IMG/VR virus record: IMGVR_UViG_3300033816_000923
Span: 1 to 30,898 of that record
Source of the DNA: a virus
Strand: one strand, 5' to 3'
Length of the DNA stretch: 30,898 nt
Of this stretch, positions 1-9,524 are shown piece by piece. Position 1 is the stretch's first letter. Each line of letters starts with the position of its first letter. The notes below the pieces were generated by a model, which worked only from the letters and a program-made list of their open reading frames with translations, made no database searches and was not told where the DNA came from. The position numbers were made by a program, and so were the translations under genes.

Positions 1-3000
1 GTGGGCTCCAAGCTGACAACCGAGCAGGCCAAGGCCATCGCCAGCCAGACGCTGGGCAAGGCCGCTGCAGACTACACCGCCAAGACGGGTCTGGCCATGG
101 GCCGCGAAGGTTTCACCGAAGTCGTGCAGCAGTCGCTTGAGCGTTTGCAGGCAGGCCTGAACATTGCGGACCCCGAAGCCCGTGAAGAGTACATCGAGAG
201 CTTCATTGGCGGTGCGGTGTTGGGCGGCGCTATTGCCCCTGCCGGTCGCTACATTGAGCGCAGCGGAGCCAAGACACAGGCAGCCCGAGCCGAGCGCAAC
301 GTGGCAGCCAAAGAAGCCGCCGAGCAAGAGCGTGTTGCCGCCGAGAAAGAAGCGGCTGAGCGTAAGACACCTGAGTACGCGCTGAAGATCGTTAATGAAC
401 AGACCGCGCTGGAGCAAGAGAAGGTTGCGTTAGACCAACAGATTCGCAAGATCAGCAAGGACTCTCTTACCGAAGCCGAGGACAAAGCGTTCAACAAAGA
501 GATCAACGCCAAGCTCCAAATTAATGCGGCTGCTCGAAACGAAAATGCCTCAGAAGTTTCCCGCGTAAAGCAGTCCGGCCTGTACCAGCAGGCATTGGAG
601 CGTGCCCGCGTTGCAGGCATGGACCCCTTTGACTACATGGTGGAGCAGTCAAAGACGGTCAGCAACAAACCCGCAAAGGTTGCGGAGCCTGATCTTGAAG
701 GCTACTACGATCCGCAAATCATTGTGCCAAGCGAAGAGCGCCGCAAAGCAGAAGAAGCAGAGCGTGCCCGCGTGGCAGAAGCGGAAGAAGCAGAGCGTGC
801 CCGCGTTGCGGCTGTCCCCGTCGCATACGCTGCTGAGCGTATGGAGCTGGCGCGCACCCAAACGTACGACCCGACCGCGCAAGACTATGCGGACTACTTG
901 CTGCAAGACCCGTACAAAGCGTTGCTGGTGATTGAAACCAAGACACCGCTGCCCGGCCTGTCTGCCAGCGAAAGCCGCCTGATCCTGAACGACGTGGCTA
1001 AGAAGATCAAGGCAATGAGCAAAGAAGAGCTGGCAGCACGTCAGACAGAGCTACAAGGCCAACAGGTGAGCGCAGAACCTGTAAACCCCATGGCCGCGTT
1101 CATGGAGCAGTCCGATGTGCTGGATGTTGACCGCCGCCAAGGAGTGACCGATTCCGATATTGCTTTTGCTGAGCGCCAAGCGGTGATGCCGACACAAACC
1201 GTCACCCAAGGTGAGCTGTTTGGCGGTGCTGCGCAGCGCGTCAACATGCCCCAAACCGGGACTCCGGTGGACATCAACGCTCAGATTGCTGATTTGGAAA
1301 AACAGCTGGATGTGGCCAAGAGTTATGGCGCACCTGACTCTGCTACCCGCCCAAGCGATCGTGAAGGCCGACGTGCAAACCGCGAACGCGTGTCTGACCT
1401 CATAGAACAGATCAAGGATTTGAAAGCACGTCAGGCCAAGATTGAAGCGGGAGCCCCAATGGGGGGCGACACTGACGCCGTACGTGCGTACATTGCCGCC
1501 GGAACTCCCGAGCGTGCCCCCAACCAGACAGTTGAAGATTGGTATGCCAGCCTGCCAGAAAACGCAGGCACCATGTCAGCACTGCCAGAGCAAGAAAAAG
1601 CCCGACGCGAAGCAGCGGACGCCCGCACTGCTGCGGCACAAGATGTCATCCTGAATCGCCAACAAGACCGGCGTGAAGCGGTTGTCGGTAACCTGCTCAA
1701 AGAAATTCAGTTGGTGCGTGGACGTCTCAAACCTGAGACCATTACGCAGATTGTCAGTGACGTTGATGCCATCCTCAACAAACCTGAAGACTCCGATGCT
1801 GCGTTGCAGGCTTTGGATGATCTGAGCGCTCGCTGGCGCGCAGGCACGCAACGTGGCACATACGGCGCTGCGACTCCAACTCCGACACAGACTTCCAAGG
1901 ACATGTTGCTCGATCAGATGGATCGTGTCTTTGCCCAACGCGAGCGCTATGCCCCGGAAGTTATGCGTTTGTTGGAACAGGTTGCCGAAAACTTTAATGC
2001 GTTTGCCGCTAACACTGATCGCCGCAACATGGTGGCGGAATGGTTGCATCGCGTGTCTGTTACTGGGCGTTCCGATTTGGCTCGCGTTGAAGAGATTCGC
2101 GGTGCGTTGAGCACACTTGAAAAAGCCGCAACTGACGATAGCAAACAGTTGGAGCTGGGCGCTGAACTCATGCCAGAAGCCGTCGCTCCTCAGTCTGAGA
2201 CCCGTGTGGTCAAAGGCAAAGTGCAGTACGTCTCTCCCGAAGACGTTGGCCCGCTGCAAGGCTCCGCCGCTGAGCGTTACGCGCCAATTCAAAAGGGCGT
2301 CATTTTTGATACGCCTGAAGAGCTTGACCGCTACTTGGCCAGCGACTACTTGAAAGAAGCGCGGGAGAACCAAGGCTTAGCCCGTGAGACGGTGTCCCGT
2401 TTAAGCAGACAAGTCACAGAGTACGAGACCAAGATTGCGGACACGCAAAAGCAAATTGACGCGCTGCAAGAACGCAGGTCGGAGCTTCAAACCGTGCAAG
2501 TGTCTGAGCGCCGTGCCGCTGACAAAATTATTGCCGACACAGAGGTTCAACTTGCCGATTTGCTTACGCAACTGGCCGACGACCTTGGCTCAATCCGCAT
2601 GGCGTACGAGCAGGCGGAACTCAATCTGGCTGCGGCCGAAGCACGCTCCGAAGAAACCAGCCGACTGATTGCCAACAACATTGCCAGCTTTGAGTACATG
2701 GACAACAAGGTGGTCCGTGCTGCGGAAGCCACTGTTGCCGCAAAAGCGGAACTGCGCAAGGCCCGCAACAAGTTGGGCAGTCTGGAAGAAAAGCGCCCTG
2801 CCATTGACGAAGCACAACGCAAAGTGATTGACGCTTTGCAGCGCCAGCGCAACCCACTCTTGTACGAGATGCAGGAGAAGATGCAGGACCTGCAAAAACG
2901 ACAATCACTGGCGCGGGTCACGCAACCACGCACGGTTGAGCGGCTTCAAAAAGAGATTGATGCGCTGGAAGACTTGATGGACATGCAGCGGGATAACCCG

Positions 3001-6000
3001 TACGTGCCCTCTTCGGCCATGGTTACGTTTTTGAACAACGACCTGCAGTTGCAAATGGACGCCATGCAAGACCGCCAAAAGATTGGTGCCGCCAAACGCT
3101 CTGTCCTCCACTTCAAGAAAAAGCTGGACAAAGCGGCTGCCGATTTGAAGGTGGACATCTCTACGCACCCCGAAGTCAAAGCGCTGCGCGAACAGGTTGG
3201 CATTGCCAAAGAACTCGGCACCGCCGGGCTGCGCGGCGTAGAAGGTGAGCTGGCACTGTTGGACTCCGAGATCGAGAAGGCCCAGCTTGCACAACAGGCT
3301 ACCCAGCGCCAAGCGGACAACATTGAAGACCAGATCATCCGTGCTGGGGAAGAGCGCACCTTTGCCGGGCAGCTTGCCGCTGGTACTCCCGATACCCGCT
3401 CAGCGCTTGACCGTGCCGAGGCATTGGCCAAAGACAAGCAAAAGTTGGAAGAGTTTCAAAGCCGCACTAAGCGCCTTGCTGCACTGCCCGGTCAGCGCAT
3501 CGACTTCAGCAAGCGTCAGGAAATGTTTCAGATGGTCAATGCGGCCACCGAAGACTTTGCTCAACTAGACGCAGACATAGAGGCTTTGCGTGAAGGCGTT
3601 GAAGAGCTGCAAGTGCGCGACCATTTCATGCACGAAGAGATGCTGGACCTGCAAGATCAGGCTAAGTCGTTCCGTGGCCCACGCAAGAACAGCAAGGCGG
3701 GCAAAGAACATTTTGCCAAGATGGAAGAGCACAAGAAAAAAATGGAGGAGAACAACAAGCGCATCCAGTCTTTGCGCGACTCCATCACGCAGTATGAAAA
3801 GACCCGCGCCACCAAGCAGGTGGCCTTGGCCAAAGCTGAACAGGCCATGTCCAGCGACCCCGAGGTTTATCAGGAGATTACAAAAGCCATCGACGCCCGG
3901 ATGGATAAGCTGGACAAGACCATTGCAGGCAAGCAAGCTGCTGTTGTCAAAGCGGATGCCGCTATTCTGGATATGGCCCGCGACATCAAGGCCAAAGCAG
4001 ACGCCGGTAAAACAGCGCCAGAGAAGCTGGCCAAGATGCGCGAGCGCCTCAAAGTGCTCAGGGCTTCACAAGCTGACCGCAACAAACACCTGAAAGAGTA
4101 CCTCAAGGAACGCGATGTACTGAAGGCGCGTCGTTCAAACCGCTTGGGCATTAAACGCACGTTGGCCAACATCGACGCACTGAAAGAAGAGCGTGATACC
4201 GCTCAGGCACGCCTGCGCACACAGCGCAGCATCGTCAACAGCAAGGATGCAACAAAAGCAGAAAAAGCTGCCGCTGCCAAGGAAGTGGAAACACTGACGG
4301 AATCCGTAGCAGATTTGAACAAGCGCATCGAGGCTCGTCCAAAGAAGGCCACCCTCACTGAGCAAGAGCAGTTTGACGCCGAAGTTGAGCGCGTCAAAGA
4401 ATTGGGCAAAGTCAACGATCGTTTGGAACAGCTTGAGAACGCCTTGGCTGCCGTAGAGAAGGCTCCTGCGCCTGCAGAGGGCGAGAAGCAGGCCGAGCGT
4501 GCAACGAAGTTAGCCAACCTGAAAGCAGCCATCAATTCGCTGCGCAATCAGCAACAAGAAGTTGCCGCCTCGCTGCAACCCAAAACAGTGGGCGCGGTGT
4601 CGCAGGCCACCAAGATCGAGTCCAGTGCCCCCGCCAAGCTCCGCGCAGGCACAGCCGAGTCCAAGGCGCAGCCCGGTGTTTCGCGTCGCCCAATTACTGA
4701 GTCACGCACGGTTGCGCAGCCCACATCTGAAAAGGCTGTAGCGGACGCCAACGCTTTTGCTCAACGTCTGGCTGACGCAAAAACTCCCGAAACACTGGAC
4801 GCAGAGTTTGCTGCCAAAGAAGTTGAAACGCAGAACCAGATTATCGAAGCTGTAGAAGACAACATTGCGCGTTTGCAAATTGCAGCCGACAACCTGTCCA
4901 ATGAGCTGCTGGACTTAAACAGCATCCCTGCAACCAACATGACACCTCAAAGCGCTACACGCAAAGAAAAAGTGCGCGATGACTTGGGTTACGCCGAGCG
5001 GATGCTTAACGGAGCCCTGCGCGACCGCGCACGTTTGCTGAAGGTTCAAGAAGAAGCTGAAGTTGCGGCTCCTGCCGATCAGGAAGAAGTGGGTCTGCCA
5101 AGCGGTTTCAAATCTTTTTCTGGTCGTGACACGATCGGTAACGACGACTTTGAGTTTGAGTTTTCTCGTGGCGCACCTGCTGATGGCGGGCAAACCGTTG
5201 AGGCGCTTGAAAAAGCGTTGGACAAAGTTGTGGGCGATCCCGGTGTTGCAGGCAAGCGCATCAAGATTTTCCAATCCGTCAGCGACTTGTTCAACGATCC
5301 CGCGTACAAGTACGACTACGACGGAGCTGACATTCCTGCGGACGCTAAGGCGTTTGTAAACCCGAAGAACGGGCAAGTGTTTATGTTTGCCGACAACATT
5401 GGCAAAGGCGAAGCGCTTGGCGTATTACTGCACGAAGTTGGTGTGCACATCGGATTCCGCAACCTGTTCAACAAAACGCAGTACGCACGTCTGGTATCTG
5501 CCGTAAAAGGCTGGGCAAACCGCAACGACAACTCGTTGGAGTCAAAGATTGCTAAACGCGCAGTGGCTCGCGTAGAAGCTGCCGAGACAACCGCCGACCA
5601 GTACGATGACGAGTTGTTGGCTTACGCCGTGGAAGAAGCAATCAAGGCAGGGGTCAACCCAGATGCTCTGCAAGGCGGCAGCCCGATCCGGAGCTGGCTT
5701 AAATCCGTGATGGATGTGTTGCGTAACGCGCTGTCCAAATATGGCATCAATGTGAAGACGCTGACGACTGGCGATCTTGTCAACATGGCGTATGGCGCAG
5801 CCCAATTGGAGTTGCGCGGCACATGGCACGGCAGCGATGCCGCGTTTACAGCCTTCAATACCAAGTACGCAGGAGCTGGTGAAGGGGCGTTTGATCTCCG
5901 CTTTGAGGCGGAGAAGTCACTGGGCGTGGGGCCATACACCACTCCCAACAAAGAATACGCAGAGTATTACCAACACGCAGTGCCTTTTGGTAAAGCGGCC

Positions 6001-9000
6001 AACGAATCTGGCTACGGTACGCAAGACTACCAAGACTACCGCGCCTTGGATGAAATGTTTTTGCGCACGCCTAACGACGTTCTTTCCACTGCGTATGTGC
6101 AGGGTAAGTTTGAGTCACGTCTGGTAACGGCTTATTTGGAGGGCGTAAGCGCGGGGCAGTCGCTTGACCCTACAAAAAACAAAAACGCACAGGAGATGTT
6201 GAACCGCTTGCAAACCGGTGCACGCACTCCTAAAGAAGAGAAAGCCGCAGCCACTTTGTCGTTGCAAAAAATCAAGGCGCTTAAAGACTACCCCTCAAAA
6301 GGCAACCTCTACCGTACGTTGGACGACATCCCTCGTTCGCGCATCTATTCCGTAAACTCAAACTTGAAAGTTGGCGAACGTCCCGCGCTCGACGCATTGC
6401 TCCAAAAATACGGCGACGACTGGGCAAAACGTACCGCTAAAGAAACAGGCTCGTATCCCGCCAACACGGTGTTTTTTAGCATGCGGGAAAAAGTAGGCAT
6501 CAAGAAAACCACGGAGCTTCTAAAGGCTGCAGGGATTGATGCCATCGAACAAAACAACGAGCGCGGGAAATTTGTTGAGCGTGCGTACATTGACCAAGCG
6601 CCAGAGATTCTTGGTATAAATCTTAAGCCTGTCGGTCCGGCCGCAGGCAAAGGCCGTCCCGGTGCCGGAACCTTGCTGTTCTCTCGCGGTGCCCCCGCCG
6701 ACGCACTGGAGTCGCTGTCGAAGAAAATCATTGCACAGCCCAAGACGCTCAAGGAAAAGCTTGGCAGCAACCTTGCGCTGCAGCTTGAAATGCAGGGCGT
6801 GGATATGCGTGCGGGCCTGCGCGACACACTCAAGTTTGGTGACGACACTTTGTTCACTCAGGCCATGTACCACGTGCGCAAAGCTGAGCAGAAGATGGCG
6901 CAGATGTTCACCGTGATGAACAGCGGCCCGCTGGTGGCGTACAAAGACTCCAAGGGGCTGACTGGCTACCGCAGCTCAAACCAGAACAGCGCCCGGGAAG
7001 TGTTTGATGCTATTTCCGACATCCCTGTGGACAACCCGCAGCTGAAAACCGATCTTGCGCAAACGTATTTGGTTGCAGTTCGTGCCAACAACAAGGGTTT
7101 GCCCAAGCTGGACTTGGGGGCGATGGAGCTGAAGCAAGCAGACTTGGACGCTGCCTTGGCCGCAGCCGAAGCCAACCCTGCCTTGAAATCTGCGCTGGAG
7201 AACGTGCGCCGCAAGTACAGCGCGTACAACAAAGGCATGATTGAGTTTCTTGCCAGCACGCAACGTATTACCAAAAAAGAAGCGGCGGACTTGCTCAAGG
7301 AAGGCGACTACGTGCCTTTCTACCGCGTGGACAAAAACGGCAAAGCCGACTTGGTGTTCAACAACAACGTCAAGTTCAACGTGGGCGACATTCGCCGTCA
7401 GCCATACCTTGCAGAACTCAAGGGCGGCGACACAAAACTGTTGCCGCTAAACGAAGCCATCCAGCGCAACACGCTGCTGTTAACAGACATGGCGCTGACC
7501 AACAACGCTGCCAAGAGCGTGGCGTACGGCCTGCAGGCGCTGGGCAAAGGCAAAGGCCCTGTCGACCCAAAGACAGGCAAACCCTCGAACGTAATGGCCA
7601 TCAAGAAGGGGTTTGGCCCTGACGATGCCAAAGTCATCCGGTTCTACCAAGAGCCAGACCCAAGTGACCCAAAAGACGACGGCAAGCGCCACATCATCGT
7701 GGACACCGAGGGCACGCTTGCCGAGGGCATCCCCGCCGAACTGGTTGTGCAGAGTCTGGAAGGCGCGAGCCTTGCGTTGCCCGGCTTCTTTAAATTGGGC
7801 GGTATTGCTGCCGACTGGTTGCGTGCTGGCGTAACCCGCACACCCTTGTACATTGCCCGCAAGCTGCTGCGCGAACCCATGGCCGCTTCGTTTACCGGCG
7901 GCTTGGAGTCGAACGCGTTCTCCTCTGTCTTCAAGGCGGGCGCTGAGTTCTTGCGCATGAGCGCTGGCAGCAGTGACGCGCAGGCCAAGCTGGTTGAGAA
8001 GGGTTTGATCCAGTCCAACATCTTCGCAGGCGACATGTCGGACATGAAGAAGATGGCGCTCCAGCTTGCCAGCGGCAAAGACCAGAGCGCATGGGAAAAA
8101 GTGTTTGCTGCAGCCGACCGCTACGCCATGCGGGCTGACGCCGCCACACTGGCGCTGGTGCTCAAGAACGCTGAAGCCAGCGGGTTGTCCGAAGTCGAGG
8201 CTGACATGGCCACGATGGAGTCGATGAACTTCTACAAGCGGGGGCTGTCTCCCACCTTGCAGTACGCCAGCCGCCTGATCCCGTTCTTCAACGCACAGAT
8301 TCAGGGCCTGAACGTGTTGGTCAAAGCCGCACGCGGCAACATGCCGTTTGAAGAGCAGCAAGAGATCAAGCGCAAGTTCCTCAACAACGCGCTTCTGTTG
8401 ACTTTTACTGGTGTGGCATACGCCATGGCCATGGAAGACGACGAGACCTTCCGCAACGCACGCCCACGGGACAAGTACTCCAACTTCTTCATGCCAATCC
8501 CCGGCGTGGACGAGCCACTGAAGCTGCCGATCCCGTTTGAAGCAGGCTACTTCTTCTCGCTGGCTGTGGCGGCTGTGGACAGCATGCGTGCCGAGACCGA
8601 CGGCAAGGCGCAGTGGCAAGCCATCCGCGATCTGTTTTTGGGTTCTATCCCCGGCTACTCGTCCGCGTTCGTGCCGCAGATTGTCAAGCCTGCGTTTGAG
8701 GTGTGGTCCAACAAAAACTTCTTGACCGGTGGCGCAGTCGAGTCCTTGCGTTTGCAGGGCCTCGACACAGAAGAGCGCTACCTTGCCACCACCACAGAGC
8801 TGGCCAAGCAGATGAGCAAGGCTGTGCCGCTCCTGTCGCCCATCCAGATCGAGCACATTGTGCGCGGTTACTTTGGCGTGATGCCTCTGGCTGCCGTGGC
8901 CGCTGCCAACAACTTGTTTGCGCGTGAAGACAAGGGCGAGAAGCCTGCAGGCCGTGCGTCGGACCTGCCGCTTGTGGGCACAGCTTTCCAGAAGAAATAC

Positions 9001-9336
9001 GGCGGCGCAGATGCCGACGTGGTGTTCCGCGAAGTCGATGAAATCCTGCAAACTCGCAACACCTTCAACGACATACTCAAGAGCGGTCGTAGGGAAGAAG
9101 CGGTTGAGTACCGCGACAAGCACCGCGTCGAGCTGGCCATGGCCCCCGCCGCCGGGCAGTACCGTCAAGTGATCGGCCGCATCAACGAAGACGTTCGCCG
9201 CACACAGGGGCGCAACGACCTGACGCCAGAAGAGAAGCGCTTGCGCTTGGACGAGCTGGACAAGGCCAGACAGGGCCGGGCGGAGGCGTTTATCAAGATG
9301 CAGCGGGCAATTGAGGCGCGGCAAGGCGCGGACTAA
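1..9336 (+). CDS. Giant phage polyvalent protein, 5'-truncated (coiled coil, zincin, ART-like, LPD38-like)
   Basis: The frame is open from the first base to a TAA at 9334-9336 (3111 residues), so the true start probably lies outside the window and the GTG at base 1 is likely an internal Val. Residues about 1-90 are helical and Ala/Gly-rich; about 95-300 and 780-1560 are charged heptad-like coiled coil. A zincin-like motif HEVGVH lies at 1811-1816 with a candidate third ligand E1871. An ADP-ribosyltransferase-like module begins at W1942-H1943-G1944-S1945 and runs to about 2210. The C-terminal third, with the region around 2590-2850 (including the IPFFNAQIQGL stretch), resembles the large polyvalent protein domain LPD38. 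FSRGAPAD occurs at 1721-1728 and 2227-2234, bracketing the peptidase/ART part. Such proteins in podovirus-like phages are thought to be virion-internal and delivered into the host; that role is inferred here. No transglycosylase motif was seen in the visible part. Confidence 0.85.
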   Translation: MGSKLTTEQAKAIASQTLGKAAADYTAKTGLAMGREGFTEVVQQSLERLQAGLNIADPEAREEYIESFIGGAVLGGAIAPAGRYIERSGAKTQAARAERNVAAKEAAEQERVAAEKEAAERKTPEYALKIVNEQTALEQEKVALDQQIRKISKDSLTEAEDKAFNKEINAKLQINAAARNENASEVSRVKQSGLYQQALERARVAGMDPFDYMVEQSKTVSNKPAKVAEPDLEGYYDPQIIVPSEERRKAEEAERARVAEAEEAERARVAAVPVAYAAERMELARTQTYDPTAQDYADYLLQDPYKALLVIETKTPLPGLSASESRLILNDVAKKIKAMSKEELAARQTELQGQQVSAEPVNPMAAFMEQSDVLDVDRRQGVTDSDIAFAERQAVMPTQTVTQGELFGGAAQRVNMPQTGTPVDINAQIADLEKQLDVAKSYGAPDSATRPSDREGRRANRERVSDLIEQIKDLKARQAKIEAGAPMGGDTDAVRAYIAAGTPERAPNQTVEDWYASLPENAGTMSALPEQEKARREAADARTAAAQDVILNRQQDRREAVVGNLLKEIQLVRGRLKPETITQIVSDVDAILNKPEDSDAALQALDDLSARWRAGTQRGTYGAATPTPTQTSKDMLLDQMDRVFAQRERYAPEVMRLLEQVAENFNAFAANTDRRNMVAEWLHRVSVTGRSDLARVEEIRGALSTLEKAATDDSKQLELGAELMPEAVAPQSETRVVKGKVQYVSPEDVGPLQGSAAERYAPIQKGVIFDTPEELDRYLASDYLKEARENQGLARETVSRLSRQVTEYETKIADTQKQIDALQERRSELQTVQVSERRAADKIIADTEVQLADLLTQLADDLGSIRMAYEQAELNLAAAEARSEETSRLIANNIASFEYMDNKVVRAAEATVAAKAELRKARNKLGSLEEKRPAIDEAQRKVIDALQRQRNPLLYEMQEKMQDLQKRQSLARVTQPRTVERLQKEIDALEDLMDMQRDNPYVPSSAMVTFLNNDLQLQMDAMQDRQKIGAAKRSVLHFKKKLDKAAADLKVDISTHPEVKALREQVGIAKELGTAGLRGVEGELALLDSEIEKAQLAQQATQRQADNIEDQIIRAGEERTFAGQLAAGTPDTRSALDRAEALAKDKQKLEEFQSRTKRLAALPGQRIDFSKRQEMFQMVNAATEDFAQLDADIEALREGVEELQVRDHFMHEEMLDLQDQAKSFRGPRKNSKAGKEHFAKMEEHKKKMEENNKRIQSLRDSITQYEKTRATKQVALAKAEQAMSSDPEVYQEITKAIDARMDKLDKTIAGKQAAVVKADAAILDMARDIKAKADAGKTAPEKLAKMRERLKVLRASQADRNKHLKEYLKERDVLKARRSNRLGIKRTLANIDALKEERDTAQARLRTQRSIVNSKDATKAEKAAAAKEVETLTESVADLNKRIEARPKKATLTEQEQFDAEVERVKELGKVNDRLEQLENALAAVEKAPAPAEGEKQAERATKLANLKAAINSLRNQQQEVAASLQPKTVGAVSQATKIESSAPAKLRAGTAESKAQPGVSRRPITESRTVAQPTSEKAVADANAFAQRLADAKTPETLDAEFAAKEVETQNQIIEAVEDNIARLQIAADNLSNELLDLNSIPATNMTPQSATRKEKVRDDLGYAERMLNGALRDRARLLKVQEEAEVAAPADQEEVGLPSGFKSFSGRDTIGNDDFEFEFSRGAPADGGQTVEALEKALDKVVGDPGVAGKRIKIFQSVSDLFNDPAYKYDYDGADIPADAKAFVNPKNGQVFMFADNIGKGEALGVLLHEVGVHIGFRNLFNKTQYARLVSAVKGWANRNDNSLESKIAKRAVARVEAAETTADQYDDELLAYAVEEAIKAGVNPDALQGGSPIRSWLKSVMDVLRNALSKYGINVKTLTTGDLVNMAYGAAQLELRGTWHGSDAAFTAFNTKYAGAGEGAFDLRFEAEKSLGVGPYTTPNKEYAEYYQHAVPFGKAANESGYGTQDYQDYRALDEMFLRTPNDVLSTAYVQGKFESRLVTAYLEGVSAGQSLDPTKNKNAQEMLNRLQTGARTPKEEKAAATLSLQKIKALKDYPSKGNLYRTLDDIPRSRIYSVNSNLKVGERPALDALLQKYGDDWAKRTAKETGSYPANTVFFSMREKVGIKKTTELLKAAGIDAIEQNNERGKFVERAYIDQAPEILGINLKPVGPAAGKGRPGAGTLLFSRGAPADALESLSKKIIAQPKTLKEKLGSNLALQLEMQGVDMRAGLRDTLKFGDDTLFTQAMYHVRKAEQKMAQMFTVMNSGPLVAYKDSKGLTGYRSSNQNSAREVFDAISDIPVDNPQLKTDLAQTYLVAVRANNKGLPKLDLGAMELKQADLDAALAAAEANPALKSALENVRRKYSAYNKGMIEFLASTQRITKKEAADLLKEGDYVPFYRVDKNGKADLVFNNNVKFNVGDIRRQPYLAELKGGDTKLLPLNEAIQRNTLLLTDMALTNNAAKSVAYGLQALGKGKGPVDPKTGKPSNVMAIKKGFGPDDAKVIRFYQEPDPSDPKDDGKRHIIVDTEGTLAEGIPAELVVQSLEGASLALPGFFKLGGIAADWLRAGVTRTPLYIARKLLREPMAASFTGGLESNAFSSVFKAGAEFLRMSAGSSDAQAKLVEKGLIQSNIFAGDMSDMKKMALQLASGKDQSAWEKVFAAADRYAMRADAATLALVLKNAEASGLSEVEADMATMESMNFYKRGLSPTLQYASRLIPFFNAQIQGLNVLVKAARGNMPFEEQQEIKRKFLNNALLLTFTGVAYAMAMEDDETFRNARPRDKYSNFFMPIPGVDEPLKLPIPFEAGYFFSLAVAAVDSMRAETDGKAQWQAIRDLFLGSIPGYSSAFVPQIVKPAFEVWSNKNFLTGGAVESLRLQGLDTEERYLATTTELAKQMSKAVPLLSPIQIEHIVRGYFGVMPLAAVAAANNLFAREDKGEKPAGRASDLPLVGTAFQKKYGGADADVVFREVDEILQTRNTFNDILKSGRREEAVEYRDKHRVELAMAPAAGQYRQVIGRINEDVRRTQGRNDLTPEEKRLRLDELDKARQGRAEAFIKMQRAIEARQGAD
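748..813 (+). repeat. Two tandem 33-bp (11-residue) units in the giant gene
   Basis: Two in-frame units start at 748 and 781 and encode near-identical charged 11-mers of the form AEEAERARVAE and AEEAERARVAA. The core of 18 bases or more is the same in both copies. The unit fits helical heptad-rich sequence and probably arose by slippage. Confidence 0.7.
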
Positions 9337-9524
9337 GGCTGCTTGGGAGGGCGGTAAAACCAAACCCCAAGCATCCCGTCCTTGATGACGGCCACGGTCT
9401 TGATACGGAGGCGCTGAGCTACCGCTGAGCGCAACCCGAGTTCTCGGGCTTTCTCCGTATCAATGGCCGGTACGAAGAAGCCCTCACCCGGCTTCAGGGT
9501 CGTCCACGGATAGTTTGTCTTCAT
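9333..9524 (-). CDS. Small conserved-type phage protein, unknown function
   Basis: This 63-residue protein begins at an ATG (9522-9524) inside the last 41 bases of the primase-helicase gene, so translation is probably coupled to it. The N-terminal pattern P-W-x2-L-K-x-G-E-G-F-F-V-P, then an AxxxR helix and a C-terminal G-V-W-x-Y-R strand, recalls small phage proteins of unknown function that lie beside replication genes. Its TAG stop (9333-9335) overlaps the TAA of the convergent giant gene. The ribosome site is weak (AGCGGA). It is the last gene of the leftward block. No catalytic residues were recognised. Confidence 0.7.
   Translation of the reverse strand: MKTNYPWTTLKPGEGFFVPAIDTEKARELGLRSAVAQRLRIKTVAVIKDGMLGVWFYRPPKQP

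Noticed and set aside
7480-9363. A 627-residue open frame on the minus strand opposite the giant gene
   Set aside because: It mirrors the giant gene in the antisense frame, has no ribosome site and low-complexity His/Gln/Arg-rich sequence, which is typical of antisense frames in GC-rich genes.
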